A stretch of 64,000 nt of DNA, taken from positions 1,426,001 through 1,490,000 of the forward strand of contig NZ_CP139575.1 of the NCBI RefSeq assembly GCF_034298135.1, written 5' to 3'. Each line of letters starts with the position of its first letter. Positions within the stretch are counted from its first letter, which is position 1. Under the pieces are notes generated by a model. That model did not search any database and was not told the DNA's origin. It was given only the letters and a program-made list of their open reading frames with translations. Position numbers and translations under genes: made by a program. This DNA is from Lactobacillus acidophilus. GTDB taxonomy: Bacteria > Bacillota > Bacilli > Lactobacillales > Lactobacillaceae. Of the stretch, positions 29,133-37,881 are shown in pieces.

Positions 29133-29986
29133 TTATCCTTGATGATATTGATCATATAATTCATTTTTTGACACTTTATTTTGTTTGGCTACTTGCTTAA
29201 TAGCATCCTTTTTTGACTCGCCTTTTTCTACCAAATCATCAACCATTTTAACTAATTCAGGCCAAGATAATTGTTCTGGCTCATCTTCATTAGGTGACAC
29301 CAAGATAACAAATTCACCACGTGGTGCATTTTCAGCAAAATAATTCATTAACTCTTCAACCGTACCACGAACAAATTCTTCATGGATTTTAGTTAATTCT
29401 CTTGCAGCTACGATCTGTCTATCTTTAGGCAAAACAGATGCCATGGTTTTTAAAGTTTTAGCTAAGCGATGTGGTGCTTCATAAAAGATAGATGTAGCTT
29501 TAGCTTTAGCAATTTGTTCAAAATATTTTTTTGCTCTGATGATTTTCTAGGTAAAAAACCATAATAAGTAAATGGTTGTGCATCAAACCCAGATGCGATA
29601 AGAGCTGTCGCAAATGCTGAAGGACCCGGAAGTGGTACTACTGGAATATCATTTTTAATACATTCTTGCACTAAGATATAGCCTGGATCAGAAATAACGG
29701 GCATCCCCGCATCACTAATTTCAGCAATAACTGCACCATCTTTCATCATCTTCACTAATTCCGGTGCACGTTCTTTAGAATTATATTTATGAAACGAGAG
29801 CATTTTATTATGGACACCAATTTTTTCAAGTAATATTCCACTAGTTCTGGTATCTTCTGCAGCAATATAATCTGCATCTGTTAATACCTTTTTGGCCCGA
29901 ATAGTAATATCTTCCAAATTACCAATTGGTGTAGGTACTAAATAAAGCTTTCCTTCATCTCTTGCATAACTGCTTTGACGTTTCAT
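29133..29986 (-). pseudogene. rsmI: 16S rRNA 2'-O-ribose C1402 methyltransferase RsmI, frameshifted
   Basis: RsmI methylates C1402 in the decoding centre. The N-terminal half (ATG at 29986, LVPTPIGNLEDITIRA, AAEDTRTSGILLE, ISDAGMPVISDPGY, PGPSAFATALIASG) reads to FLPRKSSEQK and then enters a wrong frame (NILNK...) and stops at 29462. The other frame continues with YFEQIAKAKATSIFYEAPHRL and then VAARELTKIHEEFVRGTVEEL and ends at 29133. Adding one base to the run of seven T at 29526-29532 rejoins them into a protein of normal length. The gene is therefore disrupted by a -1 homopolymer change, or by a sequencing error. The start overlaps the yabA stop (TAATG). Confidence 0.9.
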
Positions 29987-30336
29987 TATCTACCATCCTT
30001 TTTAATACCTTTTTTTTCACCAAAATTATCTAAAATATCAAGGCAAAACATGCAATCAGCATCTGGATCACGATGTGAACCATAATACATATTACAAATA
30101 TGATAGCCCGAATCATATATTTTCTTTAATGACTCTAACCCATTTTGAGTTTTAACCTCAGGTGCAGGTTGATTAGCTGTCAATTTATCTAATTTTTCAT
30201 GAAGCAGTTGATTCTCAACCTTTAACTCAGTATTTTCTTTTAAGGTTTCTAAAATATCATTTTCCAAACTGGCAATAGTTTTTGCCATATTTTCTGTTGT
30301 TTCTTTAACTCGTTGTAATTTTGAATATGGATCCAA
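29986..30336 (-). CDS. yabA: Replication initiation control protein YabA
   Basis: YabA restrains DnaA and bridges it to the sliding clamp. The product has an N-terminal coiled-coil (RVKETTENMAKTIASLENDILETLKENTELKVENQ, seen in parts) and a C-terminal zinc-binding region HICNMYYGSHRDPDADCMFCLDIL with Cys/His ligands. I place the start at TTG 30336, giving (M)DPYSKLQ, because AGTAGGTG precedes it. An ATG at 30357 overlaps the holB end, lacks a site and adds 7 residues. Confidence 0.9.
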   Translation of the reverse strand: MDPYSKLQRVKETTENMAKTIASLENDILETLKENTELKVENQLLHEKLDKLTANQPAPEVKTQNGLESLKKIYDSGYHICNMYYGSHRDPDADCMFCLDILDNFGEKKGIKKDGR

Positions 30337-30347
30337 TTCTAAAGCAC

Positions 30348-31205
30348 CTACTTCCATCTTAAAGCAAGATAATCTAACGAATTCCGCAAATTTACATTGC
30401 TTAAACGCATCTTATCCACTTCAATTAAATTTTTCAGCATTTGCGCTGCTAAATTTAGTTTAAGTGGATCGTTTAAGTCTTGCTCAGCTAGCAATTTTAG
30501 CTTAATTAAAATATACCGCTGTTCTGACACTAATTTAGCATTTTCAGATAATTTATGCGCACTGATTAATGCCAAACTATTATGCTCAAGCATTTCTTGA
30601 TAAAAATATTTAATTTCCTGATCCCACTTTTCAAGATTCCCTAGTTCATTAATTTCACTTTGAGTAAAACCATTCTCTAATAGAATCTCCGTCTTTCCAT
30701 TTCTCTTTTTCCCATTATCAAAATTAATAATCTGAGTTCTTGAACGAATCGTTGGTAAAATTTGATCACTATTATTAGTAATTAAAATAGTTACAACTGG
30801 TGCAACTGGTTCTTCTAATAAATTAAGTAAACCGTTAGCTGCAGATAGCGTTAGTTTCTGTGCTTCCTTAATAAAAAAGAACCGTCTACTACTTTCAACC
30901 GGACTTTTAACTAATTCTTCTTTAAGTGGTCTTATTTGATCAATTCCCAAAGTTTGCTTACCATCAGATTGAACTAGTAATACATCAGGGTGATTACCTG
31001 ATAGGATTTGCTTACAATTCTGACAAGTTCCGTCCGGTTTATTTTCACCAGTACAATTAAACAAACATGCTAGCCAATATGCTGTATTTAATGCACGTTC
31101 CTCATCACTATCGACAAACAAATAACTGTGCGCCAGTTTTTTTTGCTTATATGCTTTTTGTAAAAATTGGGTTTGCTTAACGCCCACATTCGAAATATTA
31201 ATCAT
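30348..31205 (-). CDS. holB: DNA polymerase III subunit delta'
   Basis: A 285-residue clamp-loader subunit. It has the AAA+ collar with FLQKAYKQKKLAHSYLFVDS, a zinc finger (CLFNCTGENKPDGTCQNCKQ) and RRFFFIKEAQKLTLSAANGLLNLLEEP (sensor region), with no ATP-binding lysine needed in delta'. It lies between darA and yabA in the standard Firmicute order. Confidence 0.94.
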   Translation of the reverse strand: MINISNVGVKQTQFLQKAYKQKKLAHSYLFVDSDEERALNTAYWLACLFNCTGENKPDGTCQNCKQILSGNHPDVLLVQSDGKQTLGIDQIRPLKEELVKSPVESSRRFFFIKEAQKLTLSAANGLLNLLEEPVAPVVTILITNNSDQILPTIRSRTQIINFDNGKKRNGKTEILLENGFTQSEINELGNLEKWDQEIKYFYQEMLEHNSLALISAHKLSENAKLVSEQRYILIKLKLLAEQDLNDPLKLNLAAQMLKNLIEVDKMRLSNVNLRNSLDYLALRWK

Positions 31206-31526
31206 TTAAAAACGCTTAAATTTATCAACCGGAACAACAAAACAAGTTGCACCACCTACAGTAATTTTAAGAGGTTGAGTAATTTCATAACCAGTTGAAA
31301 CCATATGAGGTGTTGCAATTTCTTCTCTTGCTCGTGATTCTTGCTTAATTACTTTTAATATATCGTCCACTTGCTCATCTTCACACCCTACTAAAAAAGT
31401 GGTATTTCCTTGACTTAAAAAACCACCTGAAGTTGCTAATTTAGTAGCACGAAAGTTATTTTTAACAAGTGCCTTTTGCAAATTATTTGAATCTTCTTTT
31501 TGAACAATTGCAATTACTAATTTCAT
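31206..31526 (-). CDS. darA: Cyclic di-AMP receptor DarA (PII-like)
   Basis: A 106-residue PII-like trimeric protein (YaaQ/PstA family) that binds cyclic di-AMP. It begins MKLVIAIVQKEDSNNLQKAL, followed by TKLATSGGFLSQGNTTFLVG (ligand loop) and ends GGATCFVVPVDKFKRF. Position between tmk and holB is the classical one. Its downstream partner is not known. Confidence 0.92.
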   Translation of the reverse strand: MKLVIAIVQKEDSNNLQKALVKNNFRATKLATSGGFLSQGNTTFLVGCEDEQVDDILKVIKQESRAREEIATPHMVSTGYEITQPLKITVGGATCFVVPVDKFKRF

Positions 31527-32177
31527 TTAATTATTCTCCAAAATAGTCTTTGGCAACCTTTGCTTAAGTTCTGTAACAACTTGTTTTACAACTTGATCAA
31601 TTGGCTGAGTTGCATTAATTACCACAAATCGATCAGGATACATTTTTATTACTTTCAAAAAGCCCTCATAAACTTTTTGATGGAAAGCAATATCTTCTTG
31701 TTCTAACCTATCTTCTTGAGCAGGACGTAATTTTTTAATTCGACTGAGGCCAATTTCAGGCGCAATATCTAAAAAGAAAGTTAGATCTGGATCTAATTTA
31801 TCTGTTGCGAAGTCATTAATCTGTTTTACCTTAGCAATGCCTAAATCTCTACCTTGACCTTGATATGCCAAAGAACTATCTACAAACCGATCAGAAAAAA
31901 CTACCTTACCTTCATTAATAGCTGGTTTAATTATTTCCTCTACGTGTTGACTTCTAGCTGCAGCATATAAAAGTGCTTCAGTTTTTGGATCCATCTTATC
32001 GTTTGCTGGATCTAAAATTATATCTCTAATCTTTTCTGCGATCTTAGATCCACCAGGTTCACGTGTCACAAGATATTGTGTCTTAAGTTGAGGAGCTATT
32101 TCAGCTAATACTTCTTTTAAAACAGTGCTTTTGCCTGCACCATCTGGGCCTTCAAAGCTAACAAAATAACCTTTCAT
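31527..32177 (-). CDS. tmk: Thymidylate kinase
   Basis: This enzyme phosphorylates dTMP to dTDP. The 216-residue product has P-loop [30 protein letters not shown] and a lid segment [12 protein letters not shown]. The start at 32177 is preferred because the ribosome site GGAGG lies within the four codons that follow an upstream ATG. It is the first gene of the tmk-darA-holB-yabA run. Confidence 0.95.
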   Translation of the reverse strand: MKGYFVSFEGPDGAGKSTVLKEVLAEIAPQLKTQYLVTREPGGSKIAEKIRDIILDPANDKMDPKTEALLYAAARSQHVEEIIKPAINEGKVVFSDRFVDSSLAYQGQGRDLGIAKVKQINDFATDKLDPDLTFFLDIAPEIGLSRIKKLRPAQEDRLEQEDIAFHQKVYEGFLKVIKMYPDRFVVINATQPIDQVVKQVVTELKQRLPKTILENN

Positions 32178-32251
32178 AAAATCCTCCATAGGTCTATTTT
32201 ACAGAAGAATCATAAATATTAACAGTCCTAGTAATTTTTAATTATCAAAAT

Positions 32252-32280
32252 AAAAAAAGCCCTTTAAAAGGACTTTTTTT
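32252..32280 (-). terminator. Terminator after yaaL
   Basis: AAAAAAAGCCCTTT and AAAGGACTTTTTTT pair as a short GC-centred stem, overlapping the stop of the gene by two bases. Confidence 0.75.
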
Positions 32281-32518
32281 ATTGAGTAATAGCATTAGTT
32301 ATACCACTAAATCTTGTGCCCCGATAACGAGCCTCATTGTATAAAAAAGTATACTTTGCTTTTAAAATTTTATTCTGAACATAATTATCGTCTGATAAAT
32401 CTAAAGTATTTTGATCAAGATTTTGTTCCAAAGAAATTTGATTCTGTAACTTTTCAATTTCTGCAACTAATTTTTGATCACCAAGTTCTTTAATTTTATC
32501 TTTATCTTTTTTAGCCAT
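32279..32518 (-). CDS. yaaL: YaaL family protein (DUF2508)
   Basis: A 79-residue charged protein that follows recR, as yaaL does in Bacillus. It is helical and hydrophilic, with KNKILKAKYTFLYNEARYRGTRFSGIT near the end matching the family. No function is established. Confidence 0.8.
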   Translation of the reverse strand: MAKKDKDKIKELGDQKLVAEIEKLQNQISLEQNLDQNTLDLSDDNYVQNKILKAKYTFLYNEARYRGTRFSGITNAITQ

Positions 32519-33117
32519 TATAATGTTGTTCTTCCTTGTACTGCTCGCTTCAATGTAATTGAATTAGCATATTCTATGTCGCTTCCGACAGAAAGTCCTG
32601 CGGCTAGACGAGTCACTTTAATTCCAGCTGGTTTAATCAACTTACTAATATACATAGACGTCGATTCACCTTCTGGAGTAGAATTAAGCGCCAAAATCAC
32701 TTCTTTAACATCATCATTTTTTTGTAAACGAGTAATTAAAGATTTGATATTAACTTCTTCTGGCCCAATTCCATCCATTGGTGAAAGTACACCATGAAGC
32801 ACATGATAAAGTCCATCATATTCGCCCATTTCTTCAAGTGCCATTAAGTCTTTAGGCTGTTCGACAACCATGATAGTTGTTTGATCACGATTAGGATTTG
32901 AACAAATATCACATATTTCTTTTTCAGTGATATTGCCACAAATTGGACATTGATGAATATCTTGTTTTACTTGAATTAAAGCTTTAGAAAAGTCTTCAAC
33001 ATCCTCTTGTGGCATATCCATTGTATAAAAAGCTAAGCGGGTAGCCGTTTTTTCTCCAATTCCTGGAAGCTTCATATAAGCATCAATTAAATGAGCAATT
33101 GGTAATGGATATTGCAA
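32518..33117 (-). CDS. recR: Recombination mediator RecR
   Basis: A 199-residue protein of the RecFOR pathway. It has an N-terminal HhH ([15 protein letters not shown]), a four-cysteine zinc finger ([16 protein letters not shown]) and a Toprim domain ([36 protein letters not shown]). The start is TTG (adjacent to the ybaB stop). It is part of the dnaX-ybaB-recR operon. Confidence 0.96.
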   Translation of the reverse strand: MQYPLPIAHLIDAYMKLPGIGEKTATRLAFYTMDMPQEDVEDFSKALIQVKQDIHQCPICGNITEKEICDICSNPNRDQTTIMVVEQPKDLMALEEMGEYDGLYHVLHGVLSPMDGIGPEEVNIKSLITRLQKNDDVKEVILALNSTPEGESTSMYISKLIKPAGIKVTRLAAGLSVGSDIEYANSITLKRAVQGRTTL

Positions 33118-33453
33118 TTACATCAAGCCTTTCGTATATTTACCTAAACTTGCTTGAGTTGCTTCATCAATTTGTGATAAACCCTTATTTACTGCATCAA
33201 TAATAAGATCTTGAAGCATATCTGGATCATCTGGATCAATAGTATCCTTATCAATCTTGATGTCTTTAAGTTTACGATCTCCACTAAAAGTTGCCACAAC
33301 AAGATCATCTGCTGACTTACCAACAAATTCTTGAGCAGTAATATTTTCTTGTTCTTCTGCCATTTGTGCTTGCAACTTCTTTGCTTGCTTCATCATTTGT
33401 TGCATGTTCATTCCGCCCATGCCCATACCGCCAAAATTAGGTCTTCTACTCAT
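33118..33453 (-). CDS. ybaB: Nucleoid-associated protein YbaB/EbfC
   Basis: A 111-residue DNA-binding dimer. The core has [40 protein letters not shown], then [19 protein letters not shown]. The start MSRRPNFGG (33453) is chosen because AGAAAAG precedes it; a start 24 bases upstream has no site. Its upstream region is now the right end of a TnpB element. Confidence 0.9.
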   Translation of the reverse strand: MSRRPNFGGMGMGGMNMQQMMKQAKKLQAQMAEEQENITAQEFVGKSADDLVVATFSGDRKLKDIKIDKDTIDPDDPDMLQDLIIDAVNKGLSQIDEATQASLGKYTKGLM

Positions 33454-33481
33454 AATCTTTTCTGCTATATAAAACATGGAA

Positions 33482-33512
33482 ATATGTAGAAGAAGACGAA
33501 TTTTCTACATAT
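33482..33512 (-). repeat. Right-end hairpin of the TnpB element
   Basis: The perfect 10-bp inverted repeat ATATGTAGAA / TTCTACATAT has an 11-base loop and lies about 30 bases from the ybaB start. Confidence 0.7.
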
Positions 33513-33650
33513 CAGAAAGATATATTTTTCCTTTCTTTGTTTCACTTACTGTCGTCTTCACTAGTATTCTGATATTCCACTTGGGAGTAATCACATTGAC
33601 CAGCTCTTACAGTTTAAGGGCTTAGCCAGCCCCGTTGTCTTTATTTCTTT
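33513..33650 (-). ncRNA. Candidate omega RNA (TnpB guide scaffold)
   Basis: The 3' untranslated part after tnpB carries short hairpins (for example GGGGCTGGCTAAGCCC). TnpB proteins typically use a noncoding RNA from the 3' end of their gene plus the right end, with the guide read from the flank. Position and structure fit, but expression and the boundary are inferred. Confidence 0.5.
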
Positions 33651-34808
33651 TTATCTTGCTAAAGCTAAAAGATTTAAAACCGCATTTTTATCTCGATCGT
33701 TCTTGTAGCCACACTCATAACAGATATATTCATTATGTTTGGTACCATGCTTTTTGTTACCTTGCAAAGTGATCTTTTCCTCGCCTTTTTTGACATAACC
33801 GCACGCAGCACATCTTTGAGTTGATGGGTATGTTTTATCAGCTAAGATCAATTCTTTGCCATACCAATTACACTTATAAGTTAATATCTGCCTAAATCTA
33901 CTAAACAGCGATCTCTGCATTCCTTTGGAAGCTACATGGGTCATCATCATTTGCTTTACTGCTAAATCTTCAATTACAATTTGGTCGTAATTATCTACAA
34001 GCTTAGTAGTGAACTGCTGTAAAAGATCATTTTGGATATTAGCTACCTTGCGATAATCTCTTTGCAATTTGATTCTCACTGCATAGTAATTATTTGATTT
34101 TGTAGCTAACTTACCGTTAACTTCTCTTTTACGTGCCAGCATTCTTTGATAATGCTTAATGCGCTTATAAAGCTTTTGCAATTTAGCAGGCAAAACATTA
34201 ATTTTGCCATCTGTGTAATTAAAGTGACCGACATTGACATCAACTGCTGTCTTTTGATGAGTTTTAGTTTTTGAAATAGGCTCTTCTTCGTAGGTAAGGG
34301 CCGCATAATAAGCTCCTTTTTCTTTGAAGATACTTACTACTTTGACTTCACTCATCTTTAAAACTTCATAGCTTGATAGATCATGCCAAGAGTCTTTTGA
34401 AATACTTCTTGGACGATCAAGTCGAAGCTTGCCATTAACAATCTTAGCCCTATCAGTTTTAAAGCCTTGTCTGGGAGATTTCTTTGATTTAAAACTAGGT
34501 ATTCCCCAATCAGGTTGAGCCTTATCAAAGAAATTCTTCCAAGCATTAGCTAAGTCTTTAATCGCTAATTGTAAACATCTGGCAGACAAATCATATTGCC
34601 AGTCAGCTTTATTTGTGACTAGTTCATCGCGGACTCTGCGTTCGTTAGGACTGGGATTATCTTTTTTGTTTAGTGTATGAGCTTCATACATTAATTGCCA
34701 AGTTTCTAAGCCTTTATTCCAGCAGTATCGCCGATAGTCGCACAAAGCATCAAGATGCTTTTGCATGGTCTTATTAACTTTTAGCTTTACTACTTGTGTT
34801 TTAATCAT
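33651..34808 (-). CDS. tnpB: RNA-guided endonuclease TnpB (OrfB)
   Basis: This 385-residue protein is the ancestor-like relative of Cas12. The N-terminal helix-turn-helix region is rich in Lys/Arg/Trp (KHLDALCDYRRYCWNKGLETW). The RuvC acidic triad is intact: Asp in VDVNVG (about residue 190), Glu in IVIEDL (about residue 277) and Asp in NDRDKNAV (about residue 372). A four-cysteine zinc finger lies in between (CAACG ... CYECG). The ATG has GGGAGGTG upstream. It is intact, not a relic. No tnpA is adjacent. Confidence 0.92.
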   Translation of the reverse strand: MIKTQVVKLKVNKTMQKHLDALCDYRRYCWNKGLETWQLMYEAHTLNKKDNPSPNERRVRDELVTNKADWQYDLSARCLQLAIKDLANAWKNFFDKAQPDWGIPSFKSKKSPRQGFKTDRAKIVNGKLRLDRPRSISKDSWHDLSSYEVLKMSEVKVVSIFKEKGAYYAALTYEEEPISKTKTHQKTAVDVNVGHFNYTDGKINVLPAKLQKLYKRIKHYQRMLARKREVNGKLATKSNNYYAVRIKLQRDYRKVANIQNDLLQQFTTKLVDNYDQIVIEDLAVKQMMMTHVASKGMQRSLFSRFRQILTYKCNWYGKELILADKTYPSTQRCAACGYVKKGEEKITLQGNKKHGTKHNEYICYECGYKNDRDKNAVLNLLALAR

Positions 34809-34879
34809 TGCTTCACCTCCCAGAATGCAAACATAAGTTTATCTAAGAAGACGAAGCAAAACAAGTAAATATTGAATCA

Positions 34880-34916
34880 AAGCTTATTTTCCATGTTTAA
34901 CTTTCTAAATAAGCTT
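34880..34916 (-). repeat. Left-end hairpin of the TnpB element
   Basis: AAGCTTATTT and AAATAAGCTT are inverted repeats separated by 17 bases, upstream of tnpB. Confidence 0.6.
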
Positions 34917-34985
34917 AATCTTTTGTTTTCATCTATAAATTTCTACATATTTCTATATTTTTATTAACTGTTAACCAGCTCCTTA

Positions 34986-36776
34986 TTAATCTTTTATAGT
35001 AACTGCATCACCAAAAAGTTCTTTTGCCGTATCAACTACTTTGATGTCTTCTTTTGATTCTGCATCTTTATCTTCAATTTGCTGCTTTTTTTTAGCCAGT
35101 AATTCCTCTTTATGACTTTCAACAAATTCTTTCCTTACTGTTAACCAATCTTCATCTGGAACTAAAACAATTCCATAATAATGCTTAGCGAATTTTTCAA
35201 TTTGATCTGTCAATTTATCTAATAAATCACTGTCCGAGCTAGCATTTTCAAACCATAATGTATATTTACACTTCATTACAACCTGATCTGGACTAGCTGC
35301 CACAGGCTCAAGAACATCAAGCAATGCTCTTTCTGAAACAGCAAGTACAGATTGCAAATCTGGCCATACATTTTTGATAGCTTCTAGATCATCCCTAGTT
35401 GCATGCTCAAGAACATGATAAACCTGTTTGCGGTTTTCTGCTGTGGTTTTTTTGATTTTTTTGACCGGCTTCTTAACTGGTGCTGCCTGTTGTTTTTCTA
35501 CAATTTTATGCACATGCTTAGGCACAGCCGTATCCAAATGAAAAACTTGATCTTTATTGAAGCTAGGTCGATCAGTTAGCTGTGTCATTTTTTGCGTCAA
35601 TTCAACTACCTGCTTTTTTAATGCAGCTAGTTCTGCTTGCATCGCACTTGAATCAGCAGGCGGTTGCACTACAGCAGCTGAAACACTCTTACTTGTTTTT
35701 TCTTGAACATTACTACTTGCTTCCACTAAAAATACCTTTAATGGTATTTGTTGTTGATTAGTGTAACGCAAATCATTTAATGCATTATTAGCAAGAGTAA
35801 TCAGGCGATAATAAGTATCCGTTGGCACATCTTTGATTTTTTCAATAAAATTCTCTGTTAAAAATGCCCCTTGATCTTCATTAGCTTTAATCACCATTAA
35901 GCTCTTAGTAGCCATGTCGATCAATTCATCTAATATGTTTTTGGAACTCGCACCTTGATCCAAGGATTCTTGAGCTAATTTTAATGCATTAACAGAATTT
36001 TGCTCTAATAATGCTAACAAAATTTTCTCAATATTTTCTCTTGCCGCAAAACCAGTTATTTGTAATGCATCTTCATAATTCACACTATCTTTTTCATAGC
36101 TAAGCAACTGATCTAGAATACTGAGGGCATCTCTCATTCCCCCATCGGCTACTTGTGCGATTACATTCAAAGCTTTAACTTCATATTTAATATTTTCTTG
36201 ATCTAGAATATATTTCATCCTATTTTCTAGATCTTCTTTTGAAATACGCTTAAAGTTGTAACGTTGTGTTCTTGAAATAATCGTAGCTGGTACTTTTTGC
36301 AACTCCGTTGTTGCCAAAATGAACACCACATGCTCTGGTGGTTCTTCTAACGTTTTAAGTAAAGCATTAAATGCACCAATCGACAACATGTGAACTTCAT
36401 CGATAATATAAACTTTATATTTTCCTTCTGTTGGAGCATATTTTACCTTATCACGAATTTCACGAATTTCATCAACACCGTTATTTGAAGCGGCATCAAT
36501 TTCCATGATATCAGGCATTGAACCCTCATTAGCTGCAATACAATTAGCGCATTCATTGCAGGGCTCACCATCTTGAAGATTAGTACAGTTCAACGCTTTA
36601 GCAAATATCTTTGCACAAGAAGTTTTACCAGTACCTCGCGGACCTGCAAATAAAAAAGCATGAGATACTTTTCCTCTTTTAATTGCATTCTTAAGGGTAT
36701 CTGTAATCGCTTCTTGACCAATCACACTATCAAAAGTCCGTGGTCGCCATTTACGATATAGCGCTTGATAAGCCAT
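34986..36776 (-). CDS. dnaX: DNA polymerase III subunits gamma and tau
   Basis: A 596-residue clamp-loader ATPase. It has Walker A FAGPRGTGKTS, a zinc module (CTNLQDGEPCNECANC), Walker B VYIIDEVHML, and SRTQRYNFKRI. The C-terminal half (about residues 360-596) is the tau-type extension with a Lys-rich linker and an alpha/helicase-contacting domain. It is preceded by SRP RNA, as in Bacillus, but ybaB-recR downstream are now separated by the TnpB element. Confidence 0.95.
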   Translation of the reverse strand: MAYQALYRKWRPRTFDSVIGQEAITDTLKNAIKRGKVSHAFLFAGPRGTGKTSCAKIFAKALNCTNLQDGEPCNECANCIAANEGSMPDIMEIDAASNNGVDEIREIRDKVKYAPTEGKYKVYIIDEVHMLSIGAFNALLKTLEEPPEHVVFILATTELQKVPATIISRTQRYNFKRISKEDLENRMKYILDQENIKYEVKALNVIAQVADGGMRDALSILDQLLSYEKDSVNYEDALQITGFAARENIEKILLALLEQNSVNALKLAQESLDQGASSKNILDELIDMATKSLMVIKANEDQGAFLTENFIEKIKDVPTDTYYRLITLANNALNDLRYTNQQQIPLKVFLVEASSNVQEKTSKSVSAAVVQPPADSSAMQAELAALKKQVVELTQKMTQLTDRPSFNKDQVFHLDTAVPKHVHKIVEKQQAAPVKKPVKKIKKTTAENRKQVYHVLEHATRDDLEAIKNVWPDLQSVLAVSERALLDVLEPVAASPDQVVMKCKYTLWFENASSDSDLLDKLTDQIEKFAKHYYGIVLVPDEDWLTVRKEFVESHKEELLAKKKQQIEDKDAESKEDIKVVDTAKELFGDAVTIKD

Positions 36777-36841
36777 AAATTCTCTTCCCTAGTAAAAAAG
36801 CTCCTAACTCTAAAAGAGCTAAGAGCTTGTTAATTTCTAAT

Positions 36842-36918
36842 AAAAGGCACATGCCTGAACAACCTTAGTGCTGCTACCTTCCGGTCCTGACACGATTCAG
36901 AGGTCAAACATTGCCCAT
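36842..36918 (-). ncRNA. ffs: SRP RNA (4.5S-type, small bacterial form)
   Basis: The minus strand contains the SRP domain IV core, GTGTCAGGACCGGAAGG and then TAGCAGCACTAAG, with the conserved GGAA tetraloop. The 5' GGGCAATG can pair with the 3' CATGTGCCT, closing the hairpin. It lies between tadA and dnaX, the standard place for this RNA. Ends are approximate. Confidence 0.9.
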
Positions 36919-36970
36919 CAAGTATGATAACGTATTTTGGAAAAATTTGCTAGTTTCTTGCTCTAAAAAA

Positions 36971-37477
36971 TTAATTATTTTCAGTTTTCTGAGCATTCTT
37001 TGCTTGCTTTTGTTTTTCACGAATTGCTCTAAAAAAATCTTTTAACATTTGGGCACATTGATCACGATATAATCCACGAATGGCATGCGGATGATGATTA
37101 AATCTTTCAACTGCAAATAAATCTACTACGGATCCGCAAGCTCCTGCTTTTGGATCTAGTGCACCAAAATAAACATCTTTTATTCTAGAATTAATTATTG
37201 CACCCGCACACATTGGACATGGTTCTAAAGTCACAAATAAACTACAATCTATTAATCGCCACATCCCCAAATTTTTACATGCTTCTTTTATTGCAATCAT
37301 CTCTGCATGCTGCGTTGAATCTTCATCTAATTCTCGTCTATTATAGCCTGTCCCAACAATTTTTCCCGTTGGATCTACTACAACTGCTCCAATTGGGACT
37401 TCTCCTTGTTTTTCAGCTTCTTTTGCTTTATCTATAGCTAATTGCATATATGTCTTTTTTTCGTCGCTAGAAAGCAT
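36971..37477 (-). CDS. tadA: tRNA-specific adenosine deaminase TadA
   Basis: Makes inosine at position 34 of tRNA-Arg(ACG). The 168-residue protein has zinc motifs HAEMIAI (His, catalytic Glu) and PCPMCAGAI (Cys pair). It starts at 37477, preceded by AGAGGG; an upstream ATG adds 5 residues and lacks a site. Position before SRP RNA and dnaX is conserved in Firmicutes. Confidence 0.95.
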   Translation of the reverse strand: MLSSDEKKTYMQLAIDKAKEAEKQGEVPIGAVVVDPTGKIVGTGYNRRELDEDSTQHAEMIAIKEACKNLGMWRLIDCSLFVTLEPCPMCAGAIINSRIKDVYFGALDPKAGACGSVVDLFAVERFNHHPHAIRGLYRDQCAQMLKDFFRAIREKQKQAKNAQKTENN

Positions 37478-37527
37478 TAAAATCCCTCTCATTCGTATTT
37501 TGCTATAACTTATTTTAGCAAAAAAAT

Positions 37528-37550
37528 AGACTGATCATCCTGATCAGTCT
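37528..37550 (-). terminator. Terminator after the small membrane protein gene
   Basis: AGACTGATCA and TGATCAGTCT form a 10-bp stem with a 3-base loop; on the minus strand a run of T follows. Confidence 0.75.
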
Positions 37551-37564
37551 TAGCAACCTTTAAA

Positions 37565-37747
37565 TTATAAATTACTAATATTGCGATTTCTAAAGTTATG
37601 ATAGAAGAAAATACCTGACAAAATAAGATATAATGCAGCAATGCCTGCTGGTGCAGCAGTTTCATTATCTCCTGAAATCATACCCAACATAAATACTCCA
37701 ACTATCACGATTAGAACGGCAACTACATATTTCCAAGCCTTTTTCAT
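37565..37747 (-). CDS. Small membrane protein, hypothetical
   Basis: A 60-residue protein with two hydrophobic segments (WKYVVAVLIVIVGVFMLGMI and PAGIAALYLILSGIFFYH) separated by an acidic turn. The ATG at 37747 has AGAGG 10 bases upstream; a GTG 18 bases earlier is less likely. The family is not recognised. Confidence 0.6.
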   Translation of the reverse strand: MKKAWKYVVAVLIVIVGVFMLGMISGDNETAAPAGIAALYLILSGIFFYHNFRNRNISNL

Positions 37748-37881
37748 TGTTAATAACCTCTTCACATATTCACATACTCTTGTTTTCTATAACTATATTA
37801 TATTGAGATTATTCAACAAAATAAAGCTTTTGAGCGAACTCTAATACCGTTCTCATAAGGTTTTTATACTTTTTAATTTAT

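Larger units (their letters stand above)
33480..34950 (-). mobile_element. IS200/IS605-family element with tnpB only (approximate bounds)
   Basis: The element carries a single tnpB and no Y1 transposase tnpA, so it would need a helper in trans. Subterminal hairpins are present at both ends: right end ATATGTAGAA (33482-33491) with TTCTACATAT (33503-33512), left end AAGCTTATTT (34880-34889) with AAATAAGCTT (34907-34916). TTCTACATAT recurs at 34941-34950. Exact cleavage points are not determined. It sits between dnaX and ybaB. Confidence 0.75.
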
